Positions 1-8,691 of a DNA stretch of 9,006 bases are shown piece by piece. How positions within the stretch are numbered: the stretch's first letter is position 1; each line of letters begins with the position of its first letter. Made by a program: the position numbers and the translations under genes. Origin of the DNA: Nitrosomonadales bacterium (GTDB taxonomy: Bacteria > Pseudomonadota > Gammaproteobacteria > Burkholderiales > Gallionellaceae); assembly GCA_003235435.1 (NCBI GenBank), contig QJWF01000072.1:1-9006 (forward strand), given 5' to 3'. The notes under the pieces were generated by a model, which was not told the origin of the DNA, searched no databases, and saw nothing but the letters and a program-made list of their open reading frames with translations.

Positions 1-1397
1 GCCAACTGGGTCGGTGTAACAAGGCTATAGCCCTGGCCGATGCCGACCGATACGGTGTCGCCCGGATACCAGATTTGCTGAAAGCGTTTCATCTTCCAGT
101 CCTGCGACGGCAACAGGCCGGTGGTTTCACCCTCCAGATCGATGCCGGTCTTTTTGCCAAAACCAAAGCGCGACAAATAGTCATAGATATTGTCTATCCC
201 CATCTCCGTGGCCAAGCCATAAAAATAGGTGTCGCAGGACATCTGGATGGCCTTGAACATGTTGACGCTGCCATGTCCGCCCGCTTTCCAATCGCGATAC
301 TGGCGGCTGCTGCCAGGCAAATAATATACGCCTGGATCACTGATGGTCTGCTCGGGTTTGCGCGTGTGGAAATTCAATCCTGCCAGCGCCATGAAGGGCT
401 TGATCGTCGAACCGGGCGGATACTGCCCGCGCAGCGCGCGATTGTTGAGCGGCACGTCCGGCGAATTATTCAGCTCATCCCAACTCTGGGTATCAATTCC
501 GTCAATGAATGGGTTGGGGTCGTACCCTGGCTTGCTGACAAAAGCCAGCACCTCGCCGTTGTTCGGATCTATCGCCACCAACGCTCCGCGATAATTGCCG
601 AACGACTGTTCGGCGATCTCCTGCAGCTTGGCATCTATGCTCAATACCAGTGTGTTACCAGAAACTGGCGGGGTACTGGATAACATGCGCACCGCCCGGC
701 CGCCTGCATCGACCTCGACCTGTTCTATGCCGGTGGTACCATGCAGATCGCTTTCATAGCTCTGCTCCAGGCCGGTCTTGCCGATGTAATCGGAACCGCG
801 ATAATTCGCCGCGAGATCGCTCATTTCCAGCTGAGCCGCATCGGCTTCATTAATGCGCCCGATATAGCCGATCAAATGCGCAGTTTGTTCGCCAAACGGA
901 TAATCGCGGAACAACCGTGCCTTTATCTCGACAGCCGGAAAACGGTATTGCTGCGCCGCGAAACGTGCAACCTCTTCATCGCTCAGGCGGTTTCTGATCA
1001 TCAGTGTGTCGAAATCATGGCTTTCCGCCAGCAGTTTCTTGAAACGCCTGCGATCCTTTGAGGTAATATCGATCAGCGTGGACAGCTCGTTTATCGTGGC
1101 TTCCATGTCCGTCGTCTTGTTCTGGTTGACCTCCAGTGTGTAGCCTGAATAGTTTCTCGCGAGCACTTCACCATTGCGATCGAGTATCAGGCCGCGGTTG
1201 GGGACGATGGGGATAATGGAAATGCGGTTGCTCTCGGCGAGAGTCTGGTAATAGTTGTGACGAAACGCCTGAAGATAGAAAAAGCGCCACAATAGTATCG
1301 CCAGGAGCAACAAGACAAACCCGATGCTGACGACCAGACGCAACTGAAAATGGAATATCTCGCGCTGGTGGTTTTTAAACTCGGCGTACTTGTTCAT
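1..1397 (-). CDS. mrdA: Penicillin-binding protein 2 (elongasome transpeptidase), C-terminus beyond left edge
   Basis: Peptidoglycan DD-transpeptidase that cross-links new wall during rod elongation, anchored in the inner membrane with its catalytic part in the periplasm. The visible part is 465 codons; the family usually has about 620-640. Residues 1-20 are cytoplasmic, about 21-42 form one membrane helix, then comes the pedestal domain (NYRGSDYIGKTGLEQ) and the start of the transpeptidase domain. The SxxK motif is S330-T-I-K333 (codon 410-408) and the second motif is S387-C-D389 (codon 239-237). Ser330 matches my recollection of the E. coli PBP2 nucleophile position. The KTG motif should lie beyond the window. 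The frame stays open to the edge, ending at VTPTQLA. The ATG at 1397-1395 overlaps the mreD stop as ATGA, which suggests coupled translation. rodA is the expected next gene (inference). Confidence 0.96.
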   Translation of the reverse strand, partial: MNKYAEFKNHQREIFHFQLRLVVSIGFVLLLLAILLWRFFYLQAFRHNYYQTLAESNRISIIPIVPNRGLILDRNGEVLARNYSGYTLEVNQNKTTDMEATINELSTLIDITSKDRRRFKKLLAESHDFDTLMIRNRLSDEEVARFAAQQYRFPAVEIKARLFRDYPFGEQTAHLIGYIGRINEADAAQLEMSDLAANYRGSDYIGKTGLEQSYESDLHGTTGIEQVEVDAGGRAVRMLSSTPPVSGNTLVLSIDAKLQEIAEQSFGNYRGALVAIDPNNGEVLAFVSKPGYDPNPFIDGIDTQSWDELNNSPDVPLNNRALRGQYPPGSTIKPFMALAGLNFHTRKPEQTISDPGVYYLPGSSRQYRDWKAGGHGSVNMFKAIQMSCDTYFYGLATEMGIDNIYDYLSRFGFGKKTGIDLEGETTGLLPSQDWKMKRFQQIWYPGDTVSVGIGQGYSLVTPTQL

Positions 1398-1909
1398 TCA
1401 CGTTCCACAGGCTTTTGCCGCATCGCCTGGAACAAAATGCAGAGCGGAGGCCATAGTAAAGTTGATGTCAGGCTGCCGAGAAAATACAACCAGACCACAT
1501 TGCCGTTCAACAGCCAGTGCACCATTGCATATACCGAATAAGTTACCACCATGATGCCGAATACATGGGTAGTTTGCTGGCGCAGGTCGAACATCTGCAA
1601 GCGATGATTCAACACGACTCCGCCAAATGCAAGCACCGAATAGGCCAGCGCGTGCTGGCCGAACAAACTTGCATCAGCCACATCGGCGAGTATCCCGACT
1701 GCCCACGATAATCCGATGCCGAGGCGCCATGGTTTGTGCATGCACCAATATAGCAGCACCACTGCGACAAAATCCGGGCGCAGCATCAGCCAGAAACCTT
1801 CCCACGGCAATCCGTTCAAGAACAGCGCCACCAGCACGCTCATCAGTATGAAGGTATTGCTGACCGGGCGCTGAATTTCAGACCGGGCGTTTATGGCTGT
1901 ATATTGCAT
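1394..1909 (-). CDS. mreD: Rod shape-determining protein MreD
   Basis: Small polytopic inner-membrane protein of the elongasome that works with MreC and the RodA/PBP2 synthase. It has 171 residues, near the usual family length of about 160-170. The sequence is mostly hydrophobic, with about five likely membrane segments, and carries the family-typical RPDF stretch at about 44-47 after the first helix. The assignment rests on this profile and on its place between mreC and mrdA. I chose the ATG at 1909-1907, whose first base is the last base of the mreC stop (TGATG, 1-nt overlap). A TTG one codon earlier (1912) is an alternative. A purine-rich AGAAAGAA lies just upstream within the end of mreC. 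The stop overlaps the mrdA start by 4 nt. Confidence 0.93.
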   Translation of the reverse strand: MQYTAINARSEIQRPVSNTFILMSVLVALFLNGLPWEGFWLMLRPDFVAVVLLYWCMHKPWRLGIGLSWAVGILADVADASLFGQHALAYSVLAFGGVVLNHRLQMFDLRQQTTHVFGIMVVTYSVYAMVHWLLNGNVVWLYFLGSLTSTLLWPPLCILFQAMRQKPVERE

Positions 1910-2829
1910 CAATTCTTTCTTTTGGTCTTTGCCCGCTTGTCGTCATTGCCTGCCGCGGATTGCTGTGCGGGTCGTTCAGGCATCCCGGGAATGCCGGACA
2001 AGACCAACAAATGGCGGTGATTGTCGACTCCGGCCACCGGCAAGCATGTGATACTTGCGAATGGATAGGCTGGATCACGTTCCACCTTTATTACCTTCGC
2101 GACCGGGATACCCGGCGGATAGGTCCCATCAATGCCCGACGTGACAAGAATGTCGTCAGTTTGGACATCGGCGCCGACCGGCATGTAACGGAGCGACAAC
2201 TGGCTTGTATCACCCGAACCAAATACGATGGCACGCAAACCGTTGCGCAAAACCTGTATCGGCACGGCATGATCTTTCTCCGTGATCAGCGTGACTTCGG
2301 AAAGCCACGGATAGACGCGGGTGATCTGGCCGACGATACCGGCATCATCCATAACCACCTGCCCTAGCATGATGTTGGCATTCTCACCCTTGTTAACCAG
2401 AAGCCTGCGCCTGAATACATCACGCTCGGCGTAGGAGACTTCGACCATTTGGGTTGAGTATTCGGCGCGTAACGGCAGATCAACCAGCTTGCGCAACTGC
2501 TGGTTTTCCGCCTGCAACGTTTGCAATTGCAGCAATTGCGCGGCATCGTACTGATGTTGCTTGTTCAGCTCTTCATTAGCCGTTATCAGGTCGTGCTGCT
2601 TGCTCTGGGTGATATAGAAATCGCCAAGCTGCTGCCAAAGAAGACCCGGCCAGGCTGCCACGCGCTGTATCGGCGAAACCAGTATCGACAAAGCGCTGCG
2701 TGTCGATTCGAGATAGCGATAGCGGGCGTCCACAAACAGCAGCAACATTGACAGCACTGCGAAAAATACCAGCCGAACCATCGGGCTGGGGCCGCGATTG
2801 AAAAATCGGAAGGACTGCGTGCTTTCCAT
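1909..2829 (-). CDS. mreC: Rod shape-determining protein MreC
   Basis: Bitopic inner-membrane protein with a periplasmic beta-barrel region that binds PBP2 and supports elongation-specific wall synthesis. It has 306 residues, within the family range. Features in order: short cytoplasmic tail, membrane helix at about 17-34, coiled coil rich in Gln and Leu at about 70-117, then two beta domains with the conserved TSGIDGTYPPGIPVAKV stretch at about 230-246. A polar, lysine-rich tail (about 284-306) ends the protein and is probably disordered. I chose the ATG at 2829-2827; a TTG directly before it (2832) would add one residue. A GGA at 2841-2839, 9 nt upstream, is the only plausible ribosome binding site, and it lies inside an inverted repeat described separately. 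The stop overlaps the mreD start. Confidence 0.95.
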   Translation of the reverse strand: MESTQSFRFFNRGPSPMVRLVFFAVLSMLLLFVDARYRYLESTRSALSILVSPIQRVAAWPGLLWQQLGDFYITQSKQHDLITANEELNKQHQYDAAQLLQLQTLQAENQQLRKLVDLPLRAEYSTQMVEVSYAERDVFRRRLLVNKGENANIMLGQVVMDDAGIVGQITRVYPWLSEVTLITEKDHAVPIQVLRNGLRAIVFGSGDTSQLSLRYMPVGADVQTDDILVTSGIDGTYPPGIPVAKVIKVERDPAYPFASITCLPVAGVDNHRHLLVLSGIPGMPERPAQQSAAGNDDKRAKTKRKN

Positions 2830-2834
2830 CAACG

Positions 2835-2875
2835 ATATTCCATTGCAACTCTTGGAGAACTATATAGTTGGAATA

Positions 2876-2876
<1 letters not shown>
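2835..2876 (-). repeat. Inverted repeat in the mreB-mreC spacer
   Basis: The arms are ATATTCCA (2835-2842) and TGGAATAT (2869-2876), a perfect 8-bp match separated by 26 nt. The loop contains a further perfect 12-nt palindrome, AACTATATAGTT (2858-2869), which shares one base with the right arm. In the transcript the 5' arm begins at the last base of the mreB stop codon and the 3' arm contains the GGA that best fits a Shine-Dalgarno site for mreC. The repeat is seen directly; a regulatory role is inference. Confidence 0.5.
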
Positions 2877-4000
<1,124 letters not shown>

Positions 4001-4288
4001 ATGTCCCTGACCAATGCAGATGTCCTGAAAATTGCCAGTCTGGCACGGATCGCGATGAACGAAACCGAAATCGAGGCCGCTCGCAGCCAATTATCCGGTA
4101 TTTTTGACCTGATCGCCGAAATGCAGGCCGTCGATACCCAAGGCGTTACCCCGATGTCCCATGCCCAGGACGTGTCCCAACGGCTGCGCGAGGATATGGT
4201 CACCGAAGCCGACCAGCGCGAACTCTTCCAGTCTATCGCGCCGCAGGTCGAAGCCGGACTTTATCTTGTTCCACAAGTCATTGAGTAG
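4001..4288 (+). CDS. gatC: Asp/Glu-tRNA amidotransferase subunit C
   Basis: Small subunit of the GatCAB complex, which wraps around GatA and GatB and stabilises them in the cytoplasm. It has 95 residues, the usual length. The N-terminal half (about 1-43) has the family pattern VLKIASLARIAMNETEIEA, with helices leading to FDLIAEMQAVDT. The middle carries VTPMSHAQ, close to the common GVxPxxHP signature, and the C-terminal part has LREDMVTEADQRE and ends in GLYLVPQVIE. The ATG at 4001 gives the standard start. The Shine-Dalgarno match is poor, at best AAAG about 8 nt upstream. gatA begins 6 nt after the TAG stop, so the two are surely in one operon. Confidence 0.96.
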   Translation: MSLTNADVLKIASLARIAMNETEIEAARSQLSGIFDLIAEMQAVDTQGVTPMSHAQDVSQRLREDMVTEADQRELFQSIAPQVEAGLYLVPQVIE

Positions 4289-4294
4289 ACGTCC

Positions 4295-5755
4295 ATGTTG
4301 AACTCCAGCCTTGCACAATTGGGCGCGGCGTTGCACGCCAGGAAAATCAGCAGTGTCGAACTGACGCAACTCTATCTGGACCGTATCGCCGCTCACAACC
4401 CCTCGCTGAATGCATATATAACCACCAATACAGAAACCAGCCTGGCGCAGGCCCGCCAAGCGGATTTGTTGCTGGCAAACGGCAACGCAAAGCCGCTAAC
4501 CGGCATCCCGATCGCGCAAAAGGACATCTTCTGTGCCAAGGGCTGGCGCACCACCTGTGGCTCGAAGATACTCGAGAACTTCATCGCACCCTATGATGCG
4601 CATGTCATCGAGCAATTCAACAACGCCGGGGCGGTGAATCTGGGAAAGACCAACATGGACGAATTCGCGATGGGGTCCAGCAATGAAACCTCCTATTTCG
4701 GACCGGTGAATAATCCATGGGATAGCGGCGCCGTTCCCGGCGGCAGTTCCGGAGGTGCGGCATGCGCAGTCGCTGCAAGGCTGTGCGCCGCGGCGACCGG
4801 AACCGATACCGGTGGTTCGATCCGACAGCCCGCCGCGCTGTGCGGCATCTCCGGGCTCAAACCCACCTATGGCGTGTGCTCGCGCTACGGCATGATCGCG
4901 TTCGCCTCCAGCCTGGATCAGGCCGGCCCAATGGGGCGCAGCGCAGAAGACTTGGCGTTGCTGCTGAATGTGATGGCCGGATTCGACGAACGCGATTCGA
5001 CTTCGCTGCAACGCGCCAAGGAAGACTACGCGCGCGACCTCGCCAGACCCTTGAACGGGCTGCGAATCGGCCTGCCGAAAGAATTCTTCACCGAAGGTAT
5101 GGGCAGCGACGTGGCCAAGGCGGTCGATGCCGCCATCGCCGAATTTAAAAAGCTGGGTGCGACCATCGTCGACATCAGTTTGCCGAATTCCAGGCTTTCC
5201 GTGCCTGTGTACTACGTGCTGGCTCCGGCGGAAGCATCATCCAATCTGTCGCGCTTCGATGGTGTGCGCTACGGCTATCGCGCCCAGGACTATGCAGACT
5301 TGGCTGACATGTATGAGAAGTCCCGCGCGCAGGGCTTCGGCGCGGAAGTGAAGCGCCGCATCATGATCGGCACCTACGTATTGTCGCACGGCTACTACGA
5401 TGCGTATTATCTGCAGGCGCAAAAGCTCCGCCGGCTGATCGCGCAGGATTTTGCCGACGCATTCAAGCAGTGCGACGTCATCATGGGGCCGACCAGCCCA
5501 AGCACCGCTTTCAAGCTCGGCGAAAAAGGCGACGACCCGGTTCAGATGTATCTGTCAGATATCTACACGATCGCGGTAAACCTGGCCGGACTGCCCGGCA
5601 TGTCCGTCCCCTGCGGTTTCGGCAGCGGCGGCCTGCCGGTCGGCCTGCAGATCATCGGCGATTATTTCGCTGAGGCGCGGATGCTGAACGTCGCGCATCA
5701 ATATCAGCTATCGACCGATCATCATGATCGCGCTCCGAAGAATATCGGGGTGTAA
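4295..5755 (+). CDS. gatA: Asp/Glu-tRNA amidotransferase subunit A (glutaminase/amidase)
   Basis: Amidase-signature enzyme that hydrolyses glutamine to supply ammonia, which passes to GatB to amidate Glu-tRNA(Gln) or Asp-tRNA(Asn). It has 486 residues, the normal length. The Ser-cisSer-Lys triad is visible: K76 in IPIAQKDIF, cis-Ser S151 in GGSSGG, and nucleophile S175 in [11 protein letters not shown]. The spacings of 99 and 24 residues equal those known for S. aureus GatA (K79, S154, S178). The stretch [19 protein letters not shown] (about 118-136) is typical of GatA as opposed to other amidases. It starts 6 nt after gatC and ends 4 nt before gatB. No frameshift or missing residue was seen. 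Confidence 0.98.
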   Translation: MLNSSLAQLGAALHARKISSVELTQLYLDRIAAHNPSLNAYITTNTETSLAQARQADLLLANGNAKPLTGIPIAQKDIFCAKGWRTTCGSKILENFIAPYDAHVIEQFNNAGAVNLGKTNMDEFAMGSSNETSYFGPVNNPWDSGAVPGGSSGGAACAVAARLCAAATGTDTGGSIRQPAALCGISGLKPTYGVCSRYGMIAFASSLDQAGPMGRSAEDLALLLNVMAGFDERDSTSLQRAKEDYARDLARPLNGLRIGLPKEFFTEGMGSDVAKAVDAAIAEFKKLGATIVDISLPNSRLSVPVYYVLAPAEASSNLSRFDGVRYGYRAQDYADLADMYEKSRAQGFGAEVKRRIMIGTYVLSHGYYDAYYLQAQKLRRLIAQDFADAFKQCDVIMGPTSPSTAFKLGEKGDDPVQMYLSDIYTIAVNLAGLPGMSVPCGFGSGGLPVGLQIIGDYFAEARMLNVAHQYQLSTDHHDRAPKNIGV

Positions 5756-5759
5756 CGAA

Positions 5760-7223
5760 ATGAGTATGCAATGGGAAATCGTCATCGGACTGGAAGTGCA
5801 TACCCAGCTTTCGACCAGCAGCAAGATATTTTCGGGCGCCTCCACTTCGTTTGGGGCCGAGCCCAATACGCAGGCATGCGCAGTTGACCTGGCGCTGCCC
5901 GGCGTATTACCGGTGCTCAACAGGGGTGCGGTCGAGCGCGCGATCAAATTCGGGCTCGCCGTCGGGGCTGCCATCGCACCGCGATCGGTATTCGCGCGCA
6001 AGAATTATTTCTATCCGGACCTTCCCAAGGGCTACCAGATCAGTCAGTTCGATCTTCCTGTGGTGGGACAGGGCGCACTGACGATACAGGTTGAAGCATT
6101 GTCCGGAAACGCCAAGCCCTACGAAAAAACTGTGCGCATCACCCGCGCCCACCTGGAAGAAGACGCAGGTAAATCATTGCACGAAGATTTCCACGGGATG
6201 ACCGGCATCGACCTGAACCGGGCCGGAACACCGCTGCTGGAGATCGTTTCCGAACCGGACATGCGTTCGGCTGCCGAAGCCGTGGCGTATGCCAAGGCAC
6301 TGCACTCGCTGGTGCGCTGGATCGGCATCTGCGACGGCAACATGCAGGAGGGGTCTTTTCGCTGCGACGTGAACGTGTCGGTGCGCCGCCCCGGCGAACC
6401 GCTCGGCACGCGCCGCGAGATCAAGAACCTCAACTCGTTCAAGTTCATGCAGCAGGCCATCGACTATGAAGTGCAATGGCAAATCGATACGCTGGAGAAC
6501 GGCGGCAAGATACAACAAGCCACGGTGCTGTTCGACCCGGGCAAGGGATCGACCCACGCTATGCGCAGCAAGGAAGAAGCGCACGACTACCGCTACTTCC
6601 CCGATCCGGACCTGTTGCCGCTGGACATCACACCCGCGATGCTCGAACAAGCGCGCGCCTCGCTGCCGGAACTGCCGCAAGCCAAGCGTGCGCGCTACAC
6701 CAGCGAATATGGACTCACGCTCTATGATGCAGGCATCCTGACTGCGTCGCGCGAGATAGCTGATTTCTTCGAGGCCGCACTGGATGAAGCACCGGGACAA
6801 ACCAGGCTGTGTGCGAACTGGATCACCGGCGAAGTCAGCGCCCAATTGAACCGCGATGGCATGGAAATGGTGCAGTGTCCGATCACGCCTCGGCAACTCG
6901 GCGGACTGCTGAAGCGCATCACCGATGGCACGATCTCCAACTCCGGCGCTAAAGAAGTGTTCCGCATCATGTGGTCCGAAGGCGGTGACGCCGATGCGAT
7001 CATTGAGGCCAAGGGATTGAAGCAGGTTAGCGACAGCGGCGCGATCGAGAGGATCGTCGACGAGATCATCGCTGCCAATACCGACAAGGTTGCCGAATAC
7101 CGCGGCGGCAAGGACAAGCTATTCGGCTTTTTCGTGGGTCTGGCGATGAAAGCCAGCAAGGGCAAGGCAAACCCGGCGCAACTGAACGAGATTTTGAAAC
7201 GCAAGCTTGTTGATGGTAAATAA
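5760..7223 (+). CDS. gatB: Asp/Glu-tRNA amidotransferase subunit B
   Basis: Subunit that binds the mischarged tRNA, activates its side-chain carboxyl with ATP and transfers the ammonia made by GatA. It has 487 residues from the chosen start. Motifs in order: IGLEVHTQL with the metal-binding pair E12/H14 (equivalent to S. aureus E10/H12), HLEEDAGK (131-138), [12 protein letters not shown] (156-167), [17 protein letters not shown] (191-207), YRYFPDPDL (278-286), and the YqeY-like tail ending in KASKGKANP (464-472). The ATG at 5760 lies 4 nt after the gatA stop and has GGGG 9 nt upstream. An in-frame ATG at 5724 would overlap gatA by 32 nt and add 12 atypical residues; ATG 5766 is also possible. 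It is the last gene of the operon, followed directly by a hairpin terminator. Confidence 0.98.
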   Translation: MSMQWEIVIGLEVHTQLSTSSKIFSGASTSFGAEPNTQACAVDLALPGVLPVLNRGAVERAIKFGLAVGAAIAPRSVFARKNYFYPDLPKGYQISQFDLPVVGQGALTIQVEALSGNAKPYEKTVRITRAHLEEDAGKSLHEDFHGMTGIDLNRAGTPLLEIVSEPDMRSAAEAVAYAKALHSLVRWIGICDGNMQEGSFRCDVNVSVRRPGEPLGTRREIKNLNSFKFMQQAIDYEVQWQIDTLENGGKIQQATVLFDPGKGSTHAMRSKEEAHDYRYFPDPDLLPLDITPAMLEQARASLPELPQAKRARYTSEYGLTLYDAGILTASREIADFFEAALDEAPGQTRLCANWITGEVSAQLNRDGMEMVQCPITPRQLGGLLKRITDGTISNSGAKEVFRIMWSEGGDADAIIEAKGLKQVSDSGAIERIVDEIIAANTDKVAEYRGGKDKLFGFFVGLAMKASKGKANPAQLNEILKRKLVDGK

Positions 7224-7225
7224 AA

Positions 7226-7260
7226 AAGCCCCGGCATATAGCCGGGGCTTCTTTATTATT
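7226..7260. terminator. Bidirectional Rho-independent terminator between gatB and the convergent gene
   Basis: A perfect 10-bp stem, AAGCCCCGGC (7226-7235) with GCCGGGGCTT (7241-7250), closes an ATATA loop. On the plus strand the stem is followed by CTTTATTATT, and it begins 2 nt after the gatB stop. On the minus strand the stem is followed by a better T run (six T, then ATTTA), 20 nt after the stop of the convergent gene at 7271. Both directions are therefore served by one hairpin. Confidence 0.93.
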
Positions 7261-7270
7261 GAAATCCTTG

Positions 7271-7606
7271 TTACTTCAGCACTTCAACCTTGTCCAGAAA
7301 AATGATCCTGTCGAAGGTGCGGTTCATCGATTTGCTGTGAAAATTGGCCATGACCGCGCCGTTTGGATAACTGATGGTGGCGCCTTTGGGGACATTGGTC
7401 TTGGAGGCAGCGAGCCAGACCGGACCTTTATCACTGGTGACTTGCATATAGGTATAGATCGAGGCATCCATTACCTGCAGAACTTTGCCTGTATTGGGAT
7501 ATTTGCCGGCAGAGGCCGGCTTGCCTGCGGGTGCAGTTGAATCGGGTGCTGCAACTGCAGTACCGGCGAATGCCAGCAGAGCCAGCAGAGTAAAAATGGT
7601 TTTCAT
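7271..7606 (-). CDS. Small exported protein, NrfJ-like (function unknown)
   Basis: A 111-residue protein with a clear signal peptide: MK, a hydrophobic core TIFTLLALLAFAG, and an AVA-A cleavage site near residue 19. A short Ala/Pro/Ser linker (about 20-38) precedes one compact domain with GKVLQVMDASIYTYMQV, a VWLA strand and the C-terminal block FHSKSMNRTFDRIIFLDKV. From memory this pattern resembles small periplasmic OB-fold-like proteins annotated NrfJ or hypothetical; I could not search to confirm it. No cysteine or CxxCH motif is present, so it is neither a cytochrome nor a lipoprotein. Two ATGs occur in tandem; the second (7606) has AGGA 7 nt upstream, better spaced than the first (7609, 4 nt). 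It probably acts in the periplasm; its partner is unknown. Confidence 0.85.
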   Translation of the reverse strand: MKTIFTLLALLAFAGTAVAAPDSTAPAGKPASAGKYPNTGKVLQVMDASIYTYMQVTSDKGPVWLAASKTNVPKGATISYPNGAVMANFHSKSMNRTFDRIIFLDKVEVLK

Positions 7607-7698
7607 CATGACTTCCTTAAATTAATAAAATAGTTTGAGTAAAGCCTCGCAATCCAATAAGGCCAAATGTCGGACTTCATAAAGCCTAACAGGTTCCC

Positions 7699-7727
7699 AG
7701 AATACAGAAAACTCGTCATATTGGCAA
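7699..7727 (-). promoter_or_regulatory. Candidate sigma-70 promoter for the small exported protein
   Basis: Reading the minus strand, TTGCCA (7727-7722, 5 of 6 to TTGACA) is followed after exactly 17 nt by TATTCT (7704-7699, 4 of 6 to TATAAT). The start site would fall near 7692, giving a leader of about 85 nt. The rest of the 7610-7755 gap shows no gene and no clear terminator for the dehydrogenase upstream, so read-through from that gene is also possible. Confidence 0.35.
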
Positions 7728-7755
7728 AGCTGAAATAGCCGGACAATATTAACCG

Positions 7756-8547
7756 TTACTTGTTAACGCGCGGCTTGCGGGGTGCGTTGACAAACAATCG
7801 ATCGAATATCCATGGCGGCAGAACTTTTAGCATGTATCCGACCAGATTCATCTGCCACGGGAGCACGATGAAAGCGGATTGCCGGTCGATAGCTTTTACC
7901 ATGCGCTTTGCCGCATCGCCGGCCTCCATCATGAACGGCATAGGATAGGGATTGATCGCGGTCATCGGCGTCCTGATATACCCCGGACAGATCGTGACCA
8001 CCTTTACGCCGGTGCCATGCAGCTCGACCCTCAATGATTCCAGATAGGAGATTGCAGCCGCTTTGGATGCAGAGTACGCGCCAGCACCCGGAAGCCCGCG
8101 AAAACCCGCGATGCTTGCTACACCCACCAGAGTGCCGGCATGAGCCGTGCGCATTGCCGTGACAAAAGGCCGGAAGGTCTTCACCATGCCCATCACATTG
8201 ATATCCATCACCTGCTGGAAAGTATCGACATCCTCTGCATATTCGGTCAATGTGCCAGTGCTAACCCCGGAACTTGCAATGACCACATCGGGACAACCAA
8301 TACGCGCAATCAGGTCGTCAGCGGCTTCCTGTACTGCTGCCGCATCGCGCACATCCAGCGCATAGCAAAGGGTCCGGCCCGGAAATTCTGCGGCAAGTTG
8401 TTGCAGCAATTCACCCCGCCTGGCGAATACCGCCACGGTAGCTCCGCGTTCCAGGTAATGGCGCGCCAAGGCCATGCCCAGACCGCTCGAAGCACCGGTA
8501 ATGACCAGCCTGCGTGGCTTTTCCGGCTTTAGCCGGTTTGCAACCAA
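7756..8547 (-). CDS. Short-chain dehydrogenase/reductase (SDR), substrate unknown
   Basis: Classical SDR oxidoreductase of 263 residues, binding NAD(P)H in a Rossmann fold. Motifs: TGASSGLG cofactor loop (17-24), an Arg-Arg pair after strand 2 (FARRGE, 41-46) that hints at NADPH, LDVRD (64-68), and the catalytic set N117, S145, Y158, K162 in the YxxxK arrangement. The usual NNAG is replaced by ASSG (91-94). PGYIRTP (188-194) is the normal post-catalytic motif. The C-terminus (about 226-255) is hydrophobic with WQMNLVGYMLKVLPPWIF, perhaps for membrane contact. The start is TTG at 8547: AAGGAG lies 6 nt upstream, and between the in-frame TAG at 8583-8581 and this codon there is no ATG or GTG. 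The substrate cannot be inferred from sequence alone. Confidence 0.92.
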   Translation of the reverse strand: MVANRLKPEKPRRLVITGASSGLGMALARHYLERGATVAVFARRGELLQQLAAEFPGRTLCYALDVRDAAAVQEAADDLIARIGCPDVVIASSGVSTGTLTEYAEDVDTFQQVMDINVMGMVKTFRPFVTAMRTAHAGTLVGVASIAGFRGLPGAGAYSASKAAAISYLESLRVELHGTGVKVVTICPGYIRTPMTAINPYPMPFMMEAGDAAKRMVKAIDRQSAFIVLPWQMNLVGYMLKVLPPWIFDRLFVNAPRKPRVNK

Positions 8548-8559
8548 GGCGTACTCCTT
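8548..8559 (-). promoter_or_regulatory. Strong ribosome binding site deciding the TTG start of the SDR gene
   Basis: On the minus strand AAGGAG (8559-8554) is followed by TACGCC and then TTG (8547-8545). This is a full match to the core anti-Shine-Dalgarno sequence at the best spacing, and no ATG or GTG is available in frame. Confidence 0.8.
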
Positions 8560-8616
8560 GCGGGTGGACTTAACATGCGTCTATTGCATGATTAGTAGAA
8601 TGGACGTGCAAAGCTC

Positions 8617-8644
8617 AATATACGCCGGTACATAGCCCAATCAA
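8617..8644 (-). promoter_or_regulatory. Candidate sigma-70 promoter for the SDR gene
   Basis: On the minus strand TTGATT (8644-8639, 4 of 6) is followed after 16 nt by TATATT (8622-8617, 5 of 6 to TATAAT). The start site would be near 8610, with a leader of about 62 nt. The -35 box overlaps the T run of the candidate dsbA terminator. A small inverted repeat, CATGC/GCATG (8574-8578 and 8586-8590), lies in the leader. Confidence 0.35.
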
Positions 8645-8662
8645 AAACGGGGCTGCGCAGCC
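8642..8662 (-). terminator. Weak candidate terminator after dsbA
   Basis: The perfect 12-nt palindrome GGCTGCGCAGCC (8651-8662) can fold as a short 4-bp stem with a GCGC loop, followed on the minus strand by CCGTTTTTGA. It begins about 30 nt after the dsbA stop. The stem is short and two bases separate it from the G and the T run, so termination may be partial. Confidence 0.35.
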
Positions 8663-8691
8663 AGCTTATTGCCCATTACCAAGACGAGCTG

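Noticed and set aside
75..683. Open plus-strand frame of 202 codons opposite mrdA
   Set aside because: It lies wholly antisense to the PBP2 catalytic domain, whose SxxK and SCD motifs are intact. The frame is a by-product of codon bias.
4496..5011. Open minus-strand frame of 171 codons opposite gatA
   Set aside because: It is antisense to the amidase signature; low-complexity Gly/Arg/His composition marks it as a shadow.
5724..5759. Upstream in-frame ATG for gatB that would overlap gatA by 32 nt
   Set aside because: The extra residues do not resemble GatB N-termini; the ATG at 5760 has a G-rich ribosome site and sits right after the gatA stop.
6174..6896. Open minus-strand frame of 240 codons opposite gatB
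   Set aside because: The translation is rich in His, Arg and Gln with no domain pattern; gatB on the other strand is intact and conserved throughout.
7640..7687. Direct repeat TAAAGCCT at 7640-7647 and 7680-7687, exactly 40 bp apart
   Set aside because: Eight bases repeated once in an AT-rich spacer is weak evidence for a regulator site; no palindromy or third copy was seen.
8574..8590. Inverted repeat CATGC/GCATG in the leader of the SDR gene
   Set aside because: The arms are only 5 bp with a 7-nt loop, too short to claim an operator without comparison to relatives.
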